Shown here one piece after another: positions 50,901 through 62,140 of a stretch of 64,000 bases of DNA. Location: NCBI GenBank assembly GCA_007449985.2, contig VIIQ02000206.1, positions 1-64,000 on the forward strand, in the 5' to 3' direction. This stretch comes from Desmodesmus armatus (taxonomy: Eukaryota > Chlorophyta > Chlorophyceae > Sphaeropleales > Scenedesmaceae). The notes under the pieces are model-generated. The model did not search any database, had not been told where the DNA came from, and saw nothing but the letters and a program-made list of their open reading frames with translations. Made by a program: the position numbers and the translations under genes. Position 1 is the stretch's first letter, and each line of letters starts with the position of its first letter.

Positions 50901-51641
50901 TGCCATAGCGAGGCAAATGTGGCACTGTTTTGTGCACGGGAGTGCACTGACACCCAGCATCAAGAACCTGCACAGTACAGAGCCTGCTGTCATCAGCTGC
51001 TGAGCCTTGGGCATGCTGCTGCGATGCTTCAAGCAGACAATGATCAGCTGGGTACTACCGGCATACTATGGCTATCACTGGCTGCGCTAAAGAACGACAG
51101 AGCAACCTGCTACGGTACTATATATATTGGACTCCAAGTCCAATGCCAAGTTGGCAAACATGCCTAGGAACGCTTGCTCACCATTCTTCCACCGCCGGTG
51201 TGGTACAGCAGCGCTGGGGTGTCAGGCGGTATGCAGCCCCACCACAAAGCCATGCAGTTGCAGAAGGCCAGCTTGGGGAGACCCAGGCCACGTTGCCTGC
51301 ATGTGCATGCATGTGAGCAACAGACTCTCGGAGAACCACAGGGAAAGCAGGGAGATGGCAGCCTGCTCAGTGACAGAGGGGTTGTGTGGACGACCAAAGC
51401 CGTGCTGAGCGTCTAAGATAAAGGGTGGGTGTGCATGCTGTCAATCCTGATGACACAGCAGCTGCCATGTTTCCCCAAGTGTCTATCAGTACTACTCTAG
51501 TAGAGCTGTTGGAACCGGCGGCTGGCACAACCTTAGAAAGGTGACGCTATCAGCCTGAAGTCAGACTCAGAGACACATGTGCATGCGTGTCAATCTGTGA
51601 GCAGCCTGATAATGCTGCAAGGGCATTAAATAAAATTAAAA
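47969..51641. other. Gene-poor stretch with duplicated blocks
   Basis: No splice-consistent gene was found. It holds the promoter of the eight-exon gene at its left. Duplicated blocks lie at about 50008-50158 and 50232-50412. A 212-codon plus-strand frame at 50529-51167 has no recognisable feature. Confidence 0.45.
50008..50412. repeat. Direct duplication of about 150-180 bp
   Basis: Both copies (about 50008-50158 and 50232-50412) have a C run, then CCAGGCACTC-GTGT, CCCTGTTTG-TGTT, GAGCAGTGGCAGCAT-like sequence, GTGAGCAAG and GTGTGCTCC. The offset is about 235 bp. Confidence 0.65.
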
Positions 51642-51646
51642 TTACA
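51642..51646 (-). terminator. TGTAA poly(A) signal of the glycosyltransferase gene
   Basis: TGTAA on the minus strand, 57 bases after the stop codon at 51703, followed by an A/T-rich stretch. TGTAA is the usual poly(A) signal in chlorophycean algae. Confidence 0.6.
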
Positions 51647-51702
51647 CCTGGTGGCATGGTGTGAATGTCCCAAGCACTTGGGGCATGATTCCCCATGCTG
51701 CC

Positions 51703-52950
51703 TCACCTGGGGTAGTGCACGTCCAGGCCCACTATCCCTATTGCAGAGCCCCTCTCCTGCAGGATGGGTCGCAGTTGCAGCCACTTTTTGGCTGGTGTGG
51801 GGGGTGACTCCGTGCTGTGCACTGCAAAGGGGCCGTCTGCAGAGTGTAAAGGCGGGTGGGTGGCTGCAGGCGGCGGGAGACTTGCTGGGAGCTTGAAGTA
51901 ACGCTGAGATGCAGGGCCGTACAAGGTGGGGTCCCCTGTGAAGTTCGCGAGGTAGGCGGAAATCATGTGCTTGAATGCTGACTGGTCGTGATAGGCTGTG
52001 GGACAGCAGCCTCGTGCACCGAGGTCCCACCAGGCCTGCAGGAAAGCTCGAGCGTCCGGCGTGTTGCGCCAGAGGTTTGCCCCAGCCTCGAAGTTGTATT
52101 CGCCCTGCAGAAGCAGGCCGGCCTTGGGGTATTCCGAGTAGAAGACTGAAAGGGGCAGTGCTGTGTGTGGGGAGAGCAGCACGTCCCAGTCCACATACAT
52201 GACGTGCTGGTAGTGCAGGTCATTCATCATGTGCAGGAGGCCTGCGGGCTTGATGAAGTACACCGGCATCCAGGGGGGCAGGTCAGCGCCATGCACGTAG
52301 ATGTGCAGGCCATAGCCATGCATGCGCGCGTAGAGCCACAACATCAGCAGGTTGGCCGAGTAGACAGGAACTGAGTGCTTCACTAGTCGCGACCACGAGT
52401 TGACAACGAGCAGGATTGCTGTTGAGCCGTTGCTGGGACGCCCCTGTGCTGCTGGCAGGACTTCCACAGAGCGGCACTGACAGCTGCTGTTGCCTGTCTG
52501 TGTGTTGGCAGCCACAACGGCTTGCAGGGCTTCTGCCCAGGGCTTTGCAAGGTGTGGTCGGAATGCCAGCATGATGTGCCGGGCATCCTGCATGCTGCCT
52601 GCTGCTTCAAGGCTTCGGGCAGCCTTCTGAAAGGCAGCTGCTGCAGCCAGCACACCCTGCATGGGACCAATCCGACAGCAGCTCTTGTTGTGGGCAGCAT
52701 CATCACGTAAATCAGCAAGGCCCCTGCTGCTTGTGTCGCCTGCAGCAGCTGCTCTGAGCGCTGCAAGGACTGGGTTGTCTTGTGGTGTCAACTGTCCTGC
52801 AGCTGGTGATGGGCTGTGGTGCTGCGCACTGGTGTGCTCAAGTGTCCCCAAGTAAAGGTTTCCAAGCACCAGAGTAACAAAGACAGCAGTCACAGCTATC
52901 CAAGGGGTCGTGGCCATGGTGCTACGGTAGGGTGACAGCAGTCGGTTCAA
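51703..52950 (-). CDS. Golgi-type glycosyltransferase, GT34-like, intronless
   Basis: 415 residues. Cytosolic basic start (MNRLLSPYRST), one membrane anchor at about 16-36 (IAVTAVFVTLVLGNLYLG), then a Ser/Pro- and Ala-rich stem, so a type II membrane protein. The catalytic part starts near residue 180 (ILLVVNSWSRLVKHS). It has HGYGLHIYVHG, the metal/nucleotide-sugar motif YVDWDVLLSP (DxD), GANLWRNTPDARAFLQAWWD and YHDQSAFKHMI. The order of DxD, (S/N)xxxxRNTxxxxxFLxxWW and DQSA resembles GMA12/MNN10-type (GT34) enzymes, which add galactose, mannose or xylose in the Golgi. ATG 52917 is a second possible start. The stop overlaps a donor-like CAGGTGAGG, but TGTAA lies 57 bases on, so I take this as the true end. 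Confidence 0.8.
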   Translation of the reverse strand: MNRLLSPYRSTMATTPWIAVTAVFVTLVLGNLYLGTLEHTSAQHHSPSPAAGQLTPQDNPVLAALRAAAAGDTSSRGLADLRDDAAHNKSCCRIGPMQGVLAAAAAFQKAARSLEAAGSMQDARHIMLAFRPHLAKPWAEALQAVVAANTQTGNSSCQCRSVEVLPAAQGRPSNGSTAILLVVNSWSRLVKHSVPVYSANLLMLWLYARMHGYGLHIYVHGADLPPWMPVYFIKPAGLLHMMNDLHYQHVMYVDWDVLLSPHTALPLSVFYSEYPKAGLLLQGEYNFEAGANLWRNTPDARAFLQAWWDLGARGCCPTAYHDQSAFKHMISAYLANFTGDPTLYGPASQRYFKLPASLPPPAATHPPLHSADGPFAVHSTESPPTPAKKWLQLRPILQERGSAIGIVGLDVHYPR

Positions 52951-55900
52951 AACACGCAGCTAAGACGCCCGAAGGCTGAAAAATAGCGAACTACTGTTTC
53001 GAGTGTGCAAGGTGACTAAATTATGCAACACGGCACACTTTGGCTGAACCTTGGTGTGCACGTCGCCCTTCCACTGCAGCGTCAGCTGACGCTGACGTCC
53101 AAGGGAAGGTGCAGGTGCGCCAAGGTCCAAGGGAGGGTCCGTTGCGGCAACGTGACGCAAACTACCCCTTTCGAAAGGCAAACTATGTAAGCCCATCGCG
53201 ATGTCTACGAAGCCCCGCGACGCGTCTTCGACAGCACCACTGCGATCGCTGGCAGACGTCGACAGCCCTCAGGCAGGCAGAATCGAACGTGACCACAGTG
53301 TGCATGCGAGGGCTGATGGGTACGCAGTCAACAGCACTCGACAACTGCAACAAGTGCGGAGACGTCCTGCTGTGTGGCTTGCCTGGTGCTTGAATCTTCT
53401 GCTTTTGCCCATGCTGCATGTCCTGTCACCATACTGTGTACACTAGGAGGCCCTGTGAAACGTTCTCACGAAAATTTATAGTCCCTACATACATCTGAGC
53501 ACAATCTGGTGCAATCCTGGTCAGCACCAACGCTCTTGAGCCGCTCCAAGCGCTGTATGCAGCACAGCCGGCCAGCAAGTCAACAGTCACCGTGGGCAAG
53601 GGCTATCCAGCATTGGCCCTAGGGCTTCAGCAAGCCTTGCAGCGGCGCTGCCAGCAGCACGACTAGTGACACCAGTGACACTACGGGAGTGAGCGGCTGC
53701 ACATTGTGTGAGTGCTGTTCTGGCTGACCACCCACACCTAACTCCAGCGGTGCTCTCAACCCGTAACACCACCTTCAATACCAACCACACTTAGCAGCCT
53801 GTGGTGCAGGGCATCAGGGTTGTTGGACAGCAAGCAAGCTGCTGCAAGGTGTGCAGAACTCCTGCTCTACACATTTGATGCTGTCTGTTTTCCTGGGGGG
53901 GGGGCATATAGGCGCAGCTCGGAGGGACACCTGTAGTGGCACCATTCAGAGTGAATGTTTGCGCAAGTCACCAGCTGGCGGTGATGGCGTCATCCTGAGG
54001 GCGCCTTATCAGCTGAAATTATGCAGAAGGACAGCAGTGTTTCTAATCAGGCAACCCTAGCAGCAGGCAGGCTTGGAAAACCCCATCAAGTGCGCACCCC
54101 AAGGGCTGTTGTGACACAGGAACAGCAGGCTGCATCAGGCAACATACAGCAGCCGCTGCAGGGGCCCTGAAGCTTGTGGGCTGTCAAAATGAGAGCCTCG
54201 GCCAGTGCTTGTGCTAGTGTGTTGTTGTGTCTGGTGTAGTGTAGGTGGTGGGGGGGAGAGGGACTGGTGTACTATCCATGCTGGCGGCCTGTAAGCTGTG
54301 ACGACCAGGTCACAAGTTGTGACTCACAGGGTGTCTGCAATACATTGTGTTGAGCACTACCACCCGCATGTCCGACATTCGAAGCCACACGGTGTTGAGA
54401 CAGCATGTTGCCACACGCTGGCGCTGGAGCTGGGGGCTTCCAATCAAGGTGTTACTGGCTGGCATTTCAAGTATGACCAAAAATCCTGACATGTCAAGGA
54501 GCTGGTGTTTGGTGGAGAGAAAAGCCCCTGCATAATCAACCCTTTCTGTGTGGTTGGTTGCACTGCTGCTAATGGCTGACTCTGCAGATGGCATGCACTG
54601 CTAGCACAATCTCAGCCATCATAAGAAGGCATCCTACACCCGTGTTGCGTTACATGTAGGGTCAGCATCCTGCTGATTTATTGGCCTCTCCTGGATATCT
54701 CAGATACATGTAAACCTCAAAATCTGCGCACCAGAAGTGTCAGTGTCACTGTCCTCATAGGCGATGTGGCACATGTGCACACAGCACAAGACATCAACCT
54801 GTACCAAAAGGCTGTAGAGACAGGCTGTAGCAAGGCCTGCCTGTGCTGCTGCCTGCACACCAGGCAGCAACTGCCCAGGCCAATGCCACCATGGGTGCTG
54901 AAGGCCTGAGGCCCCCCTCACTGTAGAAAGGGGCGTGTAGGCTGAATACCACAAAGAAGATATGAGTCACTACCAACCATGACCACGGTCACAGCACAAA
55001 GTCACTTCAGTCTCAACTGTGAGGTCAGGACACTTGACTGCAACTGGGCAGAGCAACAAGTGTTGAGTGCAAAAGAACAACACGAAACAAGCATCATGGG
55101 ATCCTTTGCAGGACCACAGAAAAAGGCATCAGCCTGTAAATTGAAACACATTCCAGCAACATCCCTTGACAACAGCAACATGCATTACAGGCACTTGCTA
55201 TGCAGGCTGCAACTTGTGAACAACACCAGGTAAGCATGTCAATTGTGGCGCCCTCTGTCACAGTCAGCAGTGCACAAAAACAGGTACTACAGAGCAAGGC
55301 GCAGAGCAAGAGACAGTCTCTCACTGAACGAAGACAATCAGCTGCAGGCCAACAAAGGAAGTGCTGCCAGTGCACACGACTCAACAAAACGCACAGCAGA
55401 TGTCCTTGCCCCAAGCATGTCATAATAATCCAAGCGTGAACCTGTCTGGATGAGAAACAGCAGCTGAAGACAGCACAAACAGCCAAGCATGAACTGATGA
55501 TACTATCATCGACCCATGTCATGCACTTCCTTTCAGCACAGCAGCAGTGCAGCAAAGAAGCCTTGCAAAAAACAATCACATTGTGAACAAACCAGCACAG
55601 TGTGGACAGCTGACTGGCAGCACAACCTGGAACCGACCAAAGAAGGGACACAAAGAAGGGACACACAGAACAGCCACACATTGCCAAAGGGCTGAAGAAC
55701 CTTCTTTCCTGAGGCGTGTGACCGGCAGCACTTTCAAAGCTTCAGTGCAATTGACACCTGACCATGTGACTCCACAAGAACAGCAACAGCCAAAGCTTCA
55801 GAACTAGTGAAGGCCACACCAGCCTCACCCTTCCCTTTGGGCAAGGAACGCTTCACAAATCAACAACAGTCAAAGAGCCCTAGCCGCTGGCAATGAGATG

Positions 55901-55970
55901 TGGCAGTGCAAGAACCCGCAGCACGTCGCTACCGCAGCTTACAGCCACTGTGGTGGTGCACCGTCCACAT
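52951..55970. other. Gene-poor stretch upstream of the glycosyltransferase gene
   Basis: The glycosyltransferase promoter is at its left. No splice-consistent gene was found. A 197-codon minus frame at 55094-55687 is Cys-rich only because the plus strand is CA-rich, and is taken as chance. A weak echo of exon 3 of the secreted family (VDYAGAF) is at about 54520-54540. Confidence 0.45.
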
Positions 55971-56055
55971 TCACACACCATAACATGCCGGCGGGCCCAT
56001 TGACTCAAACAAAGCTGGGACTTCCCTCACAGAGCATTGACATGGCTTGATAGCA

Positions 56056-58909
56056 TTAGGGTGTGGCACACCTTGGGCTGAGCTTGGACTCCTGCCCCTC
56101 GTCCAGGACGCACACCACCGTACAGCTGACTTGGGCAGCCACTTCCTGGCAATAATCTCATCCAACGTAAAGCTGCCCAGGCGGGGTGCAACAGCCACAG
56201 TGCCACTCAGGTAATCCTTACAGGGGTTCTCATACCAACACCCTGATGGTACTGGGTCTGACCGGCTTTCCCTGCCACCAAATGCAGAGACATCAATCTC
56301 AATGCCCTCCGGCAAGTACCCTTCGTTATAAACGTTGAGGTCCCCTTCCCAGTAGTCATTGGAGATGGAAACACGGGCGCCGGCTGGCCAGGTGATCGCC
56401 AAGGCCTCTGGGATATCCAGGTTCAAGCAGGCAAAAGACAACAGCAGCAGCAAGAACAGCAGGATAGCATCAGTGTCTGACAATGTTAAGATGGGTTGAA
56501 GTCTTGCGGCCGTTGATACACTACAAACAGAGGCAGGCGCATGTTGTGAAAAACAGTGCTCGCACCGCATGGCTACCCTGATAAGCCCTTGGCTCGCTGG
56601 CTAACGCCGAGGCTGGGACTGTATCCCGCATACATGCATTATGGTTTACTGTATTGGTATGCATTCAAAGCAGTACTTCAAAAAAAAAAACTTCAAGACA
56701 CACTCACCAGCTCTCCCATGCCTCATACTGTGTAGGGTAGGAGGCGGAGCCCTGGAGTTCCAGATAGGGCTTGTCATCATCACAAGGAAGCATCGGAGTC
56801 ACCTGCATTGCAAATACGCATGATCTGGAACAGCCAGCAATACGGTTGACTCAAAAGCAAATTTGCTGCGTGGCGCAAAGCTGTGTGTCAGCAGTGCATG
56901 CATGCTCAACATACGCACCACATCTGTGTTAATAACTCCAATGGCTTCGCCGTCCATGCTCTCGAACCCGCCACGTATGGAGATGTGCCAAAACATCCCT
57001 GCATGTACATACAACAGCAAGGTATGATGTTGATTTCCAGATGCCATGGCTTCAGATGTCAGTGACGAGCCTCGGTTGGGGGTGCCAAGTCAGTCTCTTT
57101 GACTGTTTCGCATGATCCATGGTGCACGATGAAGGATGAGAGAGGTTGCACTTGAATCAGGCAGTATCAGGCAGCGATCAGCACTCAGTTCAAACACGTT
57201 TCTGTCAGCCTGTTGCAGTTGCCAACAAGTCAGGCTGGCAGTCCGCCTTTCAGACATTTACCTGTCTTGTCAAAGTCCAACTTGTCACTGTCCGTTGGAG
57301 AGCCGTCATATGCAGCAGAAAACACGGTGTTGGACCATGCAGTGCTCCTTCCTTCAACCGCTGACAGGTAGGGGCGTTGGCGAGGGTAGTCATCACCACG
57401 GCCGTACTCAGCAAGCTTTGCAGTGGCTGGCGCTGCTTCTGAGGCGGAAGCTACCATGTTTTGCAAGGCCTTGTGGAGGGTCTTGGGGGCGTGTGGCCAC
57501 AGGACGTTCACGCACTTGGCTGCCTTGGAGAACTTGGTGTCGGCGGTTCCGTCACGGTTGGTTGAGTTGCCAGCAACTGAAGGGTTCTTCAGCCTCCGCC
57601 GCCCTGCGTCCAAGTCGCACTTGGCGCTGAAGAAGACTCCGTTTAGGGAGCGCGTGTCAGCAAGCTGGTACGCGTTGTAGCCCCCTAGGGGTGACTCATT
57701 GGTGATGATGCCATTCCAAGTATAGTTAGGATCCTCGTAGGTGCATTCTGTCGGGTGCACGTCAAACAGAATTGTCTCAGGGACATCTCCATCAGTATCC
57801 AAGTCTACAAGTCCCCTCATGATCTCCCTCTTGCGGTCGTAGGTAGTCTGCAAGCAACAGCAAATGCACCCATAAGGGAACAATCAATCACATGAAAAGG
57901 TGCATGCATGAAGACGTCCAAACAAGTCACATGGAGACATACCAATACACCAACCAGACAGCTGCAGCTGGCAGCCAGCAAGCAAAGACCTACCCACTGT
58001 AATTGTTGTAATTGTAGAGGCTGCGCTAGCCCATGCGGCGGACCTGTTGCATCTGGATGAAGTGTGAGTCAATGCCTTGCTTTGGTGGTGGTGTGGCTTT
58101 GCGGTTTGAATTTGTTTCCTTTGTTTGAGTGTGGCTGTGTGGCACGTGTGTGTGGATTATGCCCTATGAGCCTAGTTTGGCTCCAGAAAGGGCAGTCAGG
58201 CGTGGCCCTGACCCAGTTTAGTAGAAGTAGTAGTAGTAATTGTTATAGCATGCAAAGACCTACCCACTGTACCCACAACAACCTGCCCACTCACCAGGAC
58301 TCCCCTCACAGTGACACTTGTAGGTGAGTCTGCAGGGCCTTCCACTGTAATCAAGGGACGGTCGCCCGCCTTCACAAGCCCCAGGTCCTGCATCAAAAAC
58401 ACACAATGTGCACCAGAGAGGAGTCAGTCTATGTAGACCTGCAGAGGGTTCAAGTTTGCCCCAGGCTGGCAAAGTGCATGTTGCTCTCTGCATGCTGTAG
58501 AGTTGAGGGTCTCCTAACGTCTCTTCCACCATGCCTGAGGCCACTCATGGGGATGTTTGCTGCTGCAGCATCATCATGCTTTACGCCGGCCCTTAGCATT
58601 GTTGGTTGAACCACTGAACAGTGGCTGTGCATGCTGCAAGGTGCCGCACTCTGATGGCATCCCCGTGGTGAGGCTACCCCTGTGTGGATGCAGTAAGGGC
58701 CCCCTCGGAGATGCTACACACACGCGATGTCAGCTGCAGAGGGACGTGCTGCACGAGAGGAAGTAAACTTAGGTTCTGCAAAGCCACCGTGACCGTAGAG
58801 CAGCGATGCATGCTCACCAATGTGTAAACATCCAGAGTCCAGTCATTGTAGGGCCCGTCATTGGTGCCAAAGGCTTCAAAGCGGCCTGTGTAGTCCACTT
58901 GGGGCCGGC
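56056..58909 (-). pseudogene. 5'-truncated, frameshifted paralogue of the eight-exon secreted gene
   Basis: Exons matching exons 3-8 of the gene at 43877-47968 lie at 58909-58818, 58387-58295, 57847-57262, 56998-56919, 56802-56708 and 56407-56056. Motifs match: VDYTGRFEA, LITVEGPADSPTSVTV, CVNVLWPHAPKTLHKAL, MLPCDDDKPYLELQG, IDVSAFGGRES and FTLDEIIARKWLPKSAV. The exons for the signal peptide and first module are absent between 58909 and the next gene at 59399. The exon 7 copy is 95 nt instead of a multiple of three, and after LPKSAV a G is missing (GTACGGTGG for GTCCGGGTGG), which changes the C-terminus. Together this points to a pseudogene, though single-base assembly errors could explain the two shifts. 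Confidence 0.7.
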
Positions 58910-59047
58910 CTGCAGGACACATGCACAGGTTCAAAAGACAAGCTCTCAGTTGCAATGCCAACGTTGTTAACAAGCATGCAACAGACTCTGGCGATTCACA
59001 ATTGAACCAAACCGCCACCTCCCCTAAAGCATGGTGTTGTAACTCAA

Positions 59048-59150
59048 GGTTACCTGCCGGTAGGAGTACCGGTGTGCCCGGGCAGGAGTACCCGGAGTAC
59101 TGCAGGGCCCGTACTCCTGCCGTTGTAACCCCCAGCCGCGGGTTACAACA
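59048..59150. repeat. Cluster of GC-rich inverted repeats
   Basis: GTTACCTGCCGGTAGGAGTAC (split by one or two bases) is mirrored by GTACTCCTGCCGTTGTAAC 50 bases on, with AGGAGTACC repeats between. Directly after comes a perfect 10-bp hairpin, GTTGTAACCC / GGGTTACAAC (59122-59149). It lies about 250 bp before the start of the recombinase-like gene. Confidence 0.7.
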
Positions 59151-59398
59151 GGTTACCAGCGGCGAACGCGCATGGGGGCGCCCGCTCGCTGCCATGATAC
59201 AAACCTTAACCGATAAGGAAACGTTCTGCGCGATTGCATGCGGTTCTGGCCCACCTCGTGCAGCGTCACACCCTGACGGGTTGAGTGGGGCCCTGCAGTG
59301 GCAACATGTGTCGACGCTCGCGGCAAGATGGTCTTCCTCTATCGCAATCATACCCGTTCTTACAACGTTAGCAGTGTTTGACGACCATGCAAGCATAG

Positions 59399-62109
59399 AT
59401 GGCCAAACGCCGAAGCAAGGCAACCTCAGCAGGGCAGCAGGAGACCTCTGCTAGCGAGTACGCGACAGATAACGACGTTTCTGATGATGACATAGACTCC
59501 AGCCCTGCACCGCCCCCCAAGCGCAGACGCGTTTTGAAAGGCAAGCAACAGCAAGCAGCTGGCACTGCCAAGGGCCGTGGGAAGCGTCAAGGCGTCAAAC
59601 AATCAGCAAAGAAACGCAAGAGCAGCCCGGTTGCAGCCCGTGGAGGCCAGTATGGCCAGGCCAGGTGCGTTGTTAGCTTGCTGCAGCAGGTGGTTGCTGT
59701 TTTGAGCAACAGCAGTACTAGAAGGCCTCCTCTTGAGCCTTTGGCACCCTGAGACCTCTAGTTGAAGCACTTCAGATATTGTGTGTAAACATTGAACGAT
59801 GACAAGAGCCCTTGAGCAACATGCACAGCTCCCAGGGCATGTGCATGTGCATGTCCAGTTGTGGCGGTTGCACATGTGCACACTGTCCCATGTGTGGATT
59901 ATGTAGCTCAAGAGCTTTTTATGACTCTTCATGCTTGTGTGAAACAGCATTGATGATGAGCTGAGAGGGAAGTTGGCAGCAGTCAAGGAGAATGCAAAAC
60001 GCCCATGGACTCAGGCCAAGTACAAGACCCAGGAGAAAAGATACAAGGTGGGGTGTGCTTCAGGCTCAGCGTCACGACAGGCATGCTCTCACCATGACCC
60101 GTGGCCTTTTTCAGTCCATTGGCCATCACAGCAAGGCCATGCAGTCCCTGACAGTACTGTAGCAGCCTCCAGCATGCCTTGTGCTGCTAACAGTATCGTT
60201 GCGACGCACAGATGTGAGTTCAGGGAGGCCGCCTGCACTCTGTATGCAGTGGTTCTGCGAACATGAGGAGGATGGCAGTGAGCGTGAGCTGCCCCTGGAC
60301 CCCAGGCTCACCACTGCTGACTTGGATGCCAAGGTCACCCAGTACATGTGGTGGGTGTCCAAGAACTGCCCTGGTTACGAGTACAGCAAGAAGGCAGATG
60401 TCATGGTGAGTGTATTGCCTCCCTGCTGCTTCACAGATATCTGCTCCATACAGCTGCTGCTTCATTCAGATGCTGCTGCAAACAGCTGCACTCTGCTGCA
60501 CTGCAATAGGGTATGCCATGTAGAGCAGTTGCTGCTGATGCGTCTGCGTGGACTGCATACTAGTAGCTTCAATCCTACGGCTCAACCTGGTTATCCTGTT
60601 TCCATTGCTGCTGCAGGGCAAGTCGACCGCCAAGCAGGTGCATGCAGACCTGAAGATGCGGTATGAGGCAGAACACATGGGCCCACCAAAGGTTGCGATG
60701 CCATACCCAGACCTGCTGGACATTCTGGAGTACAAGACAGCCTACGATGCTGCATGTGCAGCGTCAGAGCCAGTGAAGGGCGAGCGGCTAGACCGTGACC
60801 CACAGGTAGGTACTGACCCACATAGGCTTGCACATAGCACATAGCACAAAATGCCACATAGGCCTGCAGGCCCATTTGATGAAGCAGCCTGACATGAAAG
60901 CCAGAGCAGCAGCCAGCACCACCAGCAGCAGCCGCCAACAGCAGTGCTGACAGCAACAGCAGCACCAGCAGCAGCCAGCAGCCTGATGGTGCGCTGTAGC
61001 CTGATGGTGCGCTGCTGAGCGCTGTGGGGCACTGCTCAACACCTGCGTCATGTTATGCTGATCTACATTCCTGTTGTCTCCCTGCAGGAGGGCACCATCG
61101 ATGACACCATGAATACAGACCAGGTCATCCGCATGCTGTACACCATGCTGGGCAGCGAGAGGGTCTCAGCACATCGTGACATGTCCATGGCCACGTGGAT
61201 GAACATGACGATCGGGCGTGGAGATGATGCTCGGCTGGTGCACCTGGCTGACCTGCTCAAGCCAGAGCTCATCCGTGTCATAGGTATGTTTCTGCACTGC
61301 CTATGTTGTGCACACACCAGCATGAACTGGCTTGATAGCAGACAATGGTGAATGCTGCTTCTGCAACCAAGGTAGCTGCCTCTTATACAGTGGCTTGGCA
61401 AGTGGGTTGAGATTGCAGCTTATGCAGTGGCTTGGGAAGTGGTTTGAGATTGCGGCTGCTGCTAAACAAGGAGCTTGCTGCTACGCTGTGTGCATGCTCT
61501 GTAGGGCCTTGCCCAGCCTTCCTGCTGACGGCAGTGTTGAGGGGTGGCAAACGCCAGGTCGGTGGCAAGGTGGCATATGCCGGCTCCATCCGTGCCAAGG
61601 ACCCCCTGCAGTGCTGCCATGGGGCTCTTGCGCGCAACTTCATGGTGGAGTACACCTTGGAGCGCAAGCCCTTCCCCTCTCCTGAGGACACTGAGCTGTG
61701 GCGGCACCGCTCACCGGTGTGGATGGGCTACGACGACCAGCACAGCGTCAGCTACACACAGCAGTATGACAGCCAGCGTGTCTACATGGCAGAGGCTGGT
61801 GTCAGCGTGCGCAAGGTTACCCATGCCTGGCGCAGTCACAAGGCCCGTGACCTGGATGAGCAGGGGGTGGCTGATGATGTGAGTGTATCTGCTGTGCGGT
61901 TCATACCCTTGTACACGCAGTATATATGTGCATTGTACGGGGAGGAGGAAGAGGGGGGGGGCATCGGCAGCTGACTTGGTGTTTTTGGAGAGCTATAAGC
62001 CGATAAGGGGGGTGGGACGGTGCGTGTGTGTGTGGGAGGGGGGGGGTAAGAGGGGGGTGTTTTCCAGGGGGGGGGGTGGCACCCATGTTGCTGATCAACG
62101 TCCTTGTGG

Positions 62110-62140
<31 letters not shown>

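Noticed and set aside
50529..51167. 212-codon plus-strand frame
   Set aside because: No recognisable domain; region shows duplicated non-coding blocks.
54470..54545. Possible third relic of the secreted family (VDYAGAF, like exon 3)
   Set aside because: Match is about 20 bp only and no neighbouring exon was found.
55094..55687. 197-codon Cys-rich minus-strand frame
   Set aside because: Cys and Trp follow from a CA-rich plus strand; no signal, domain or exon structure.
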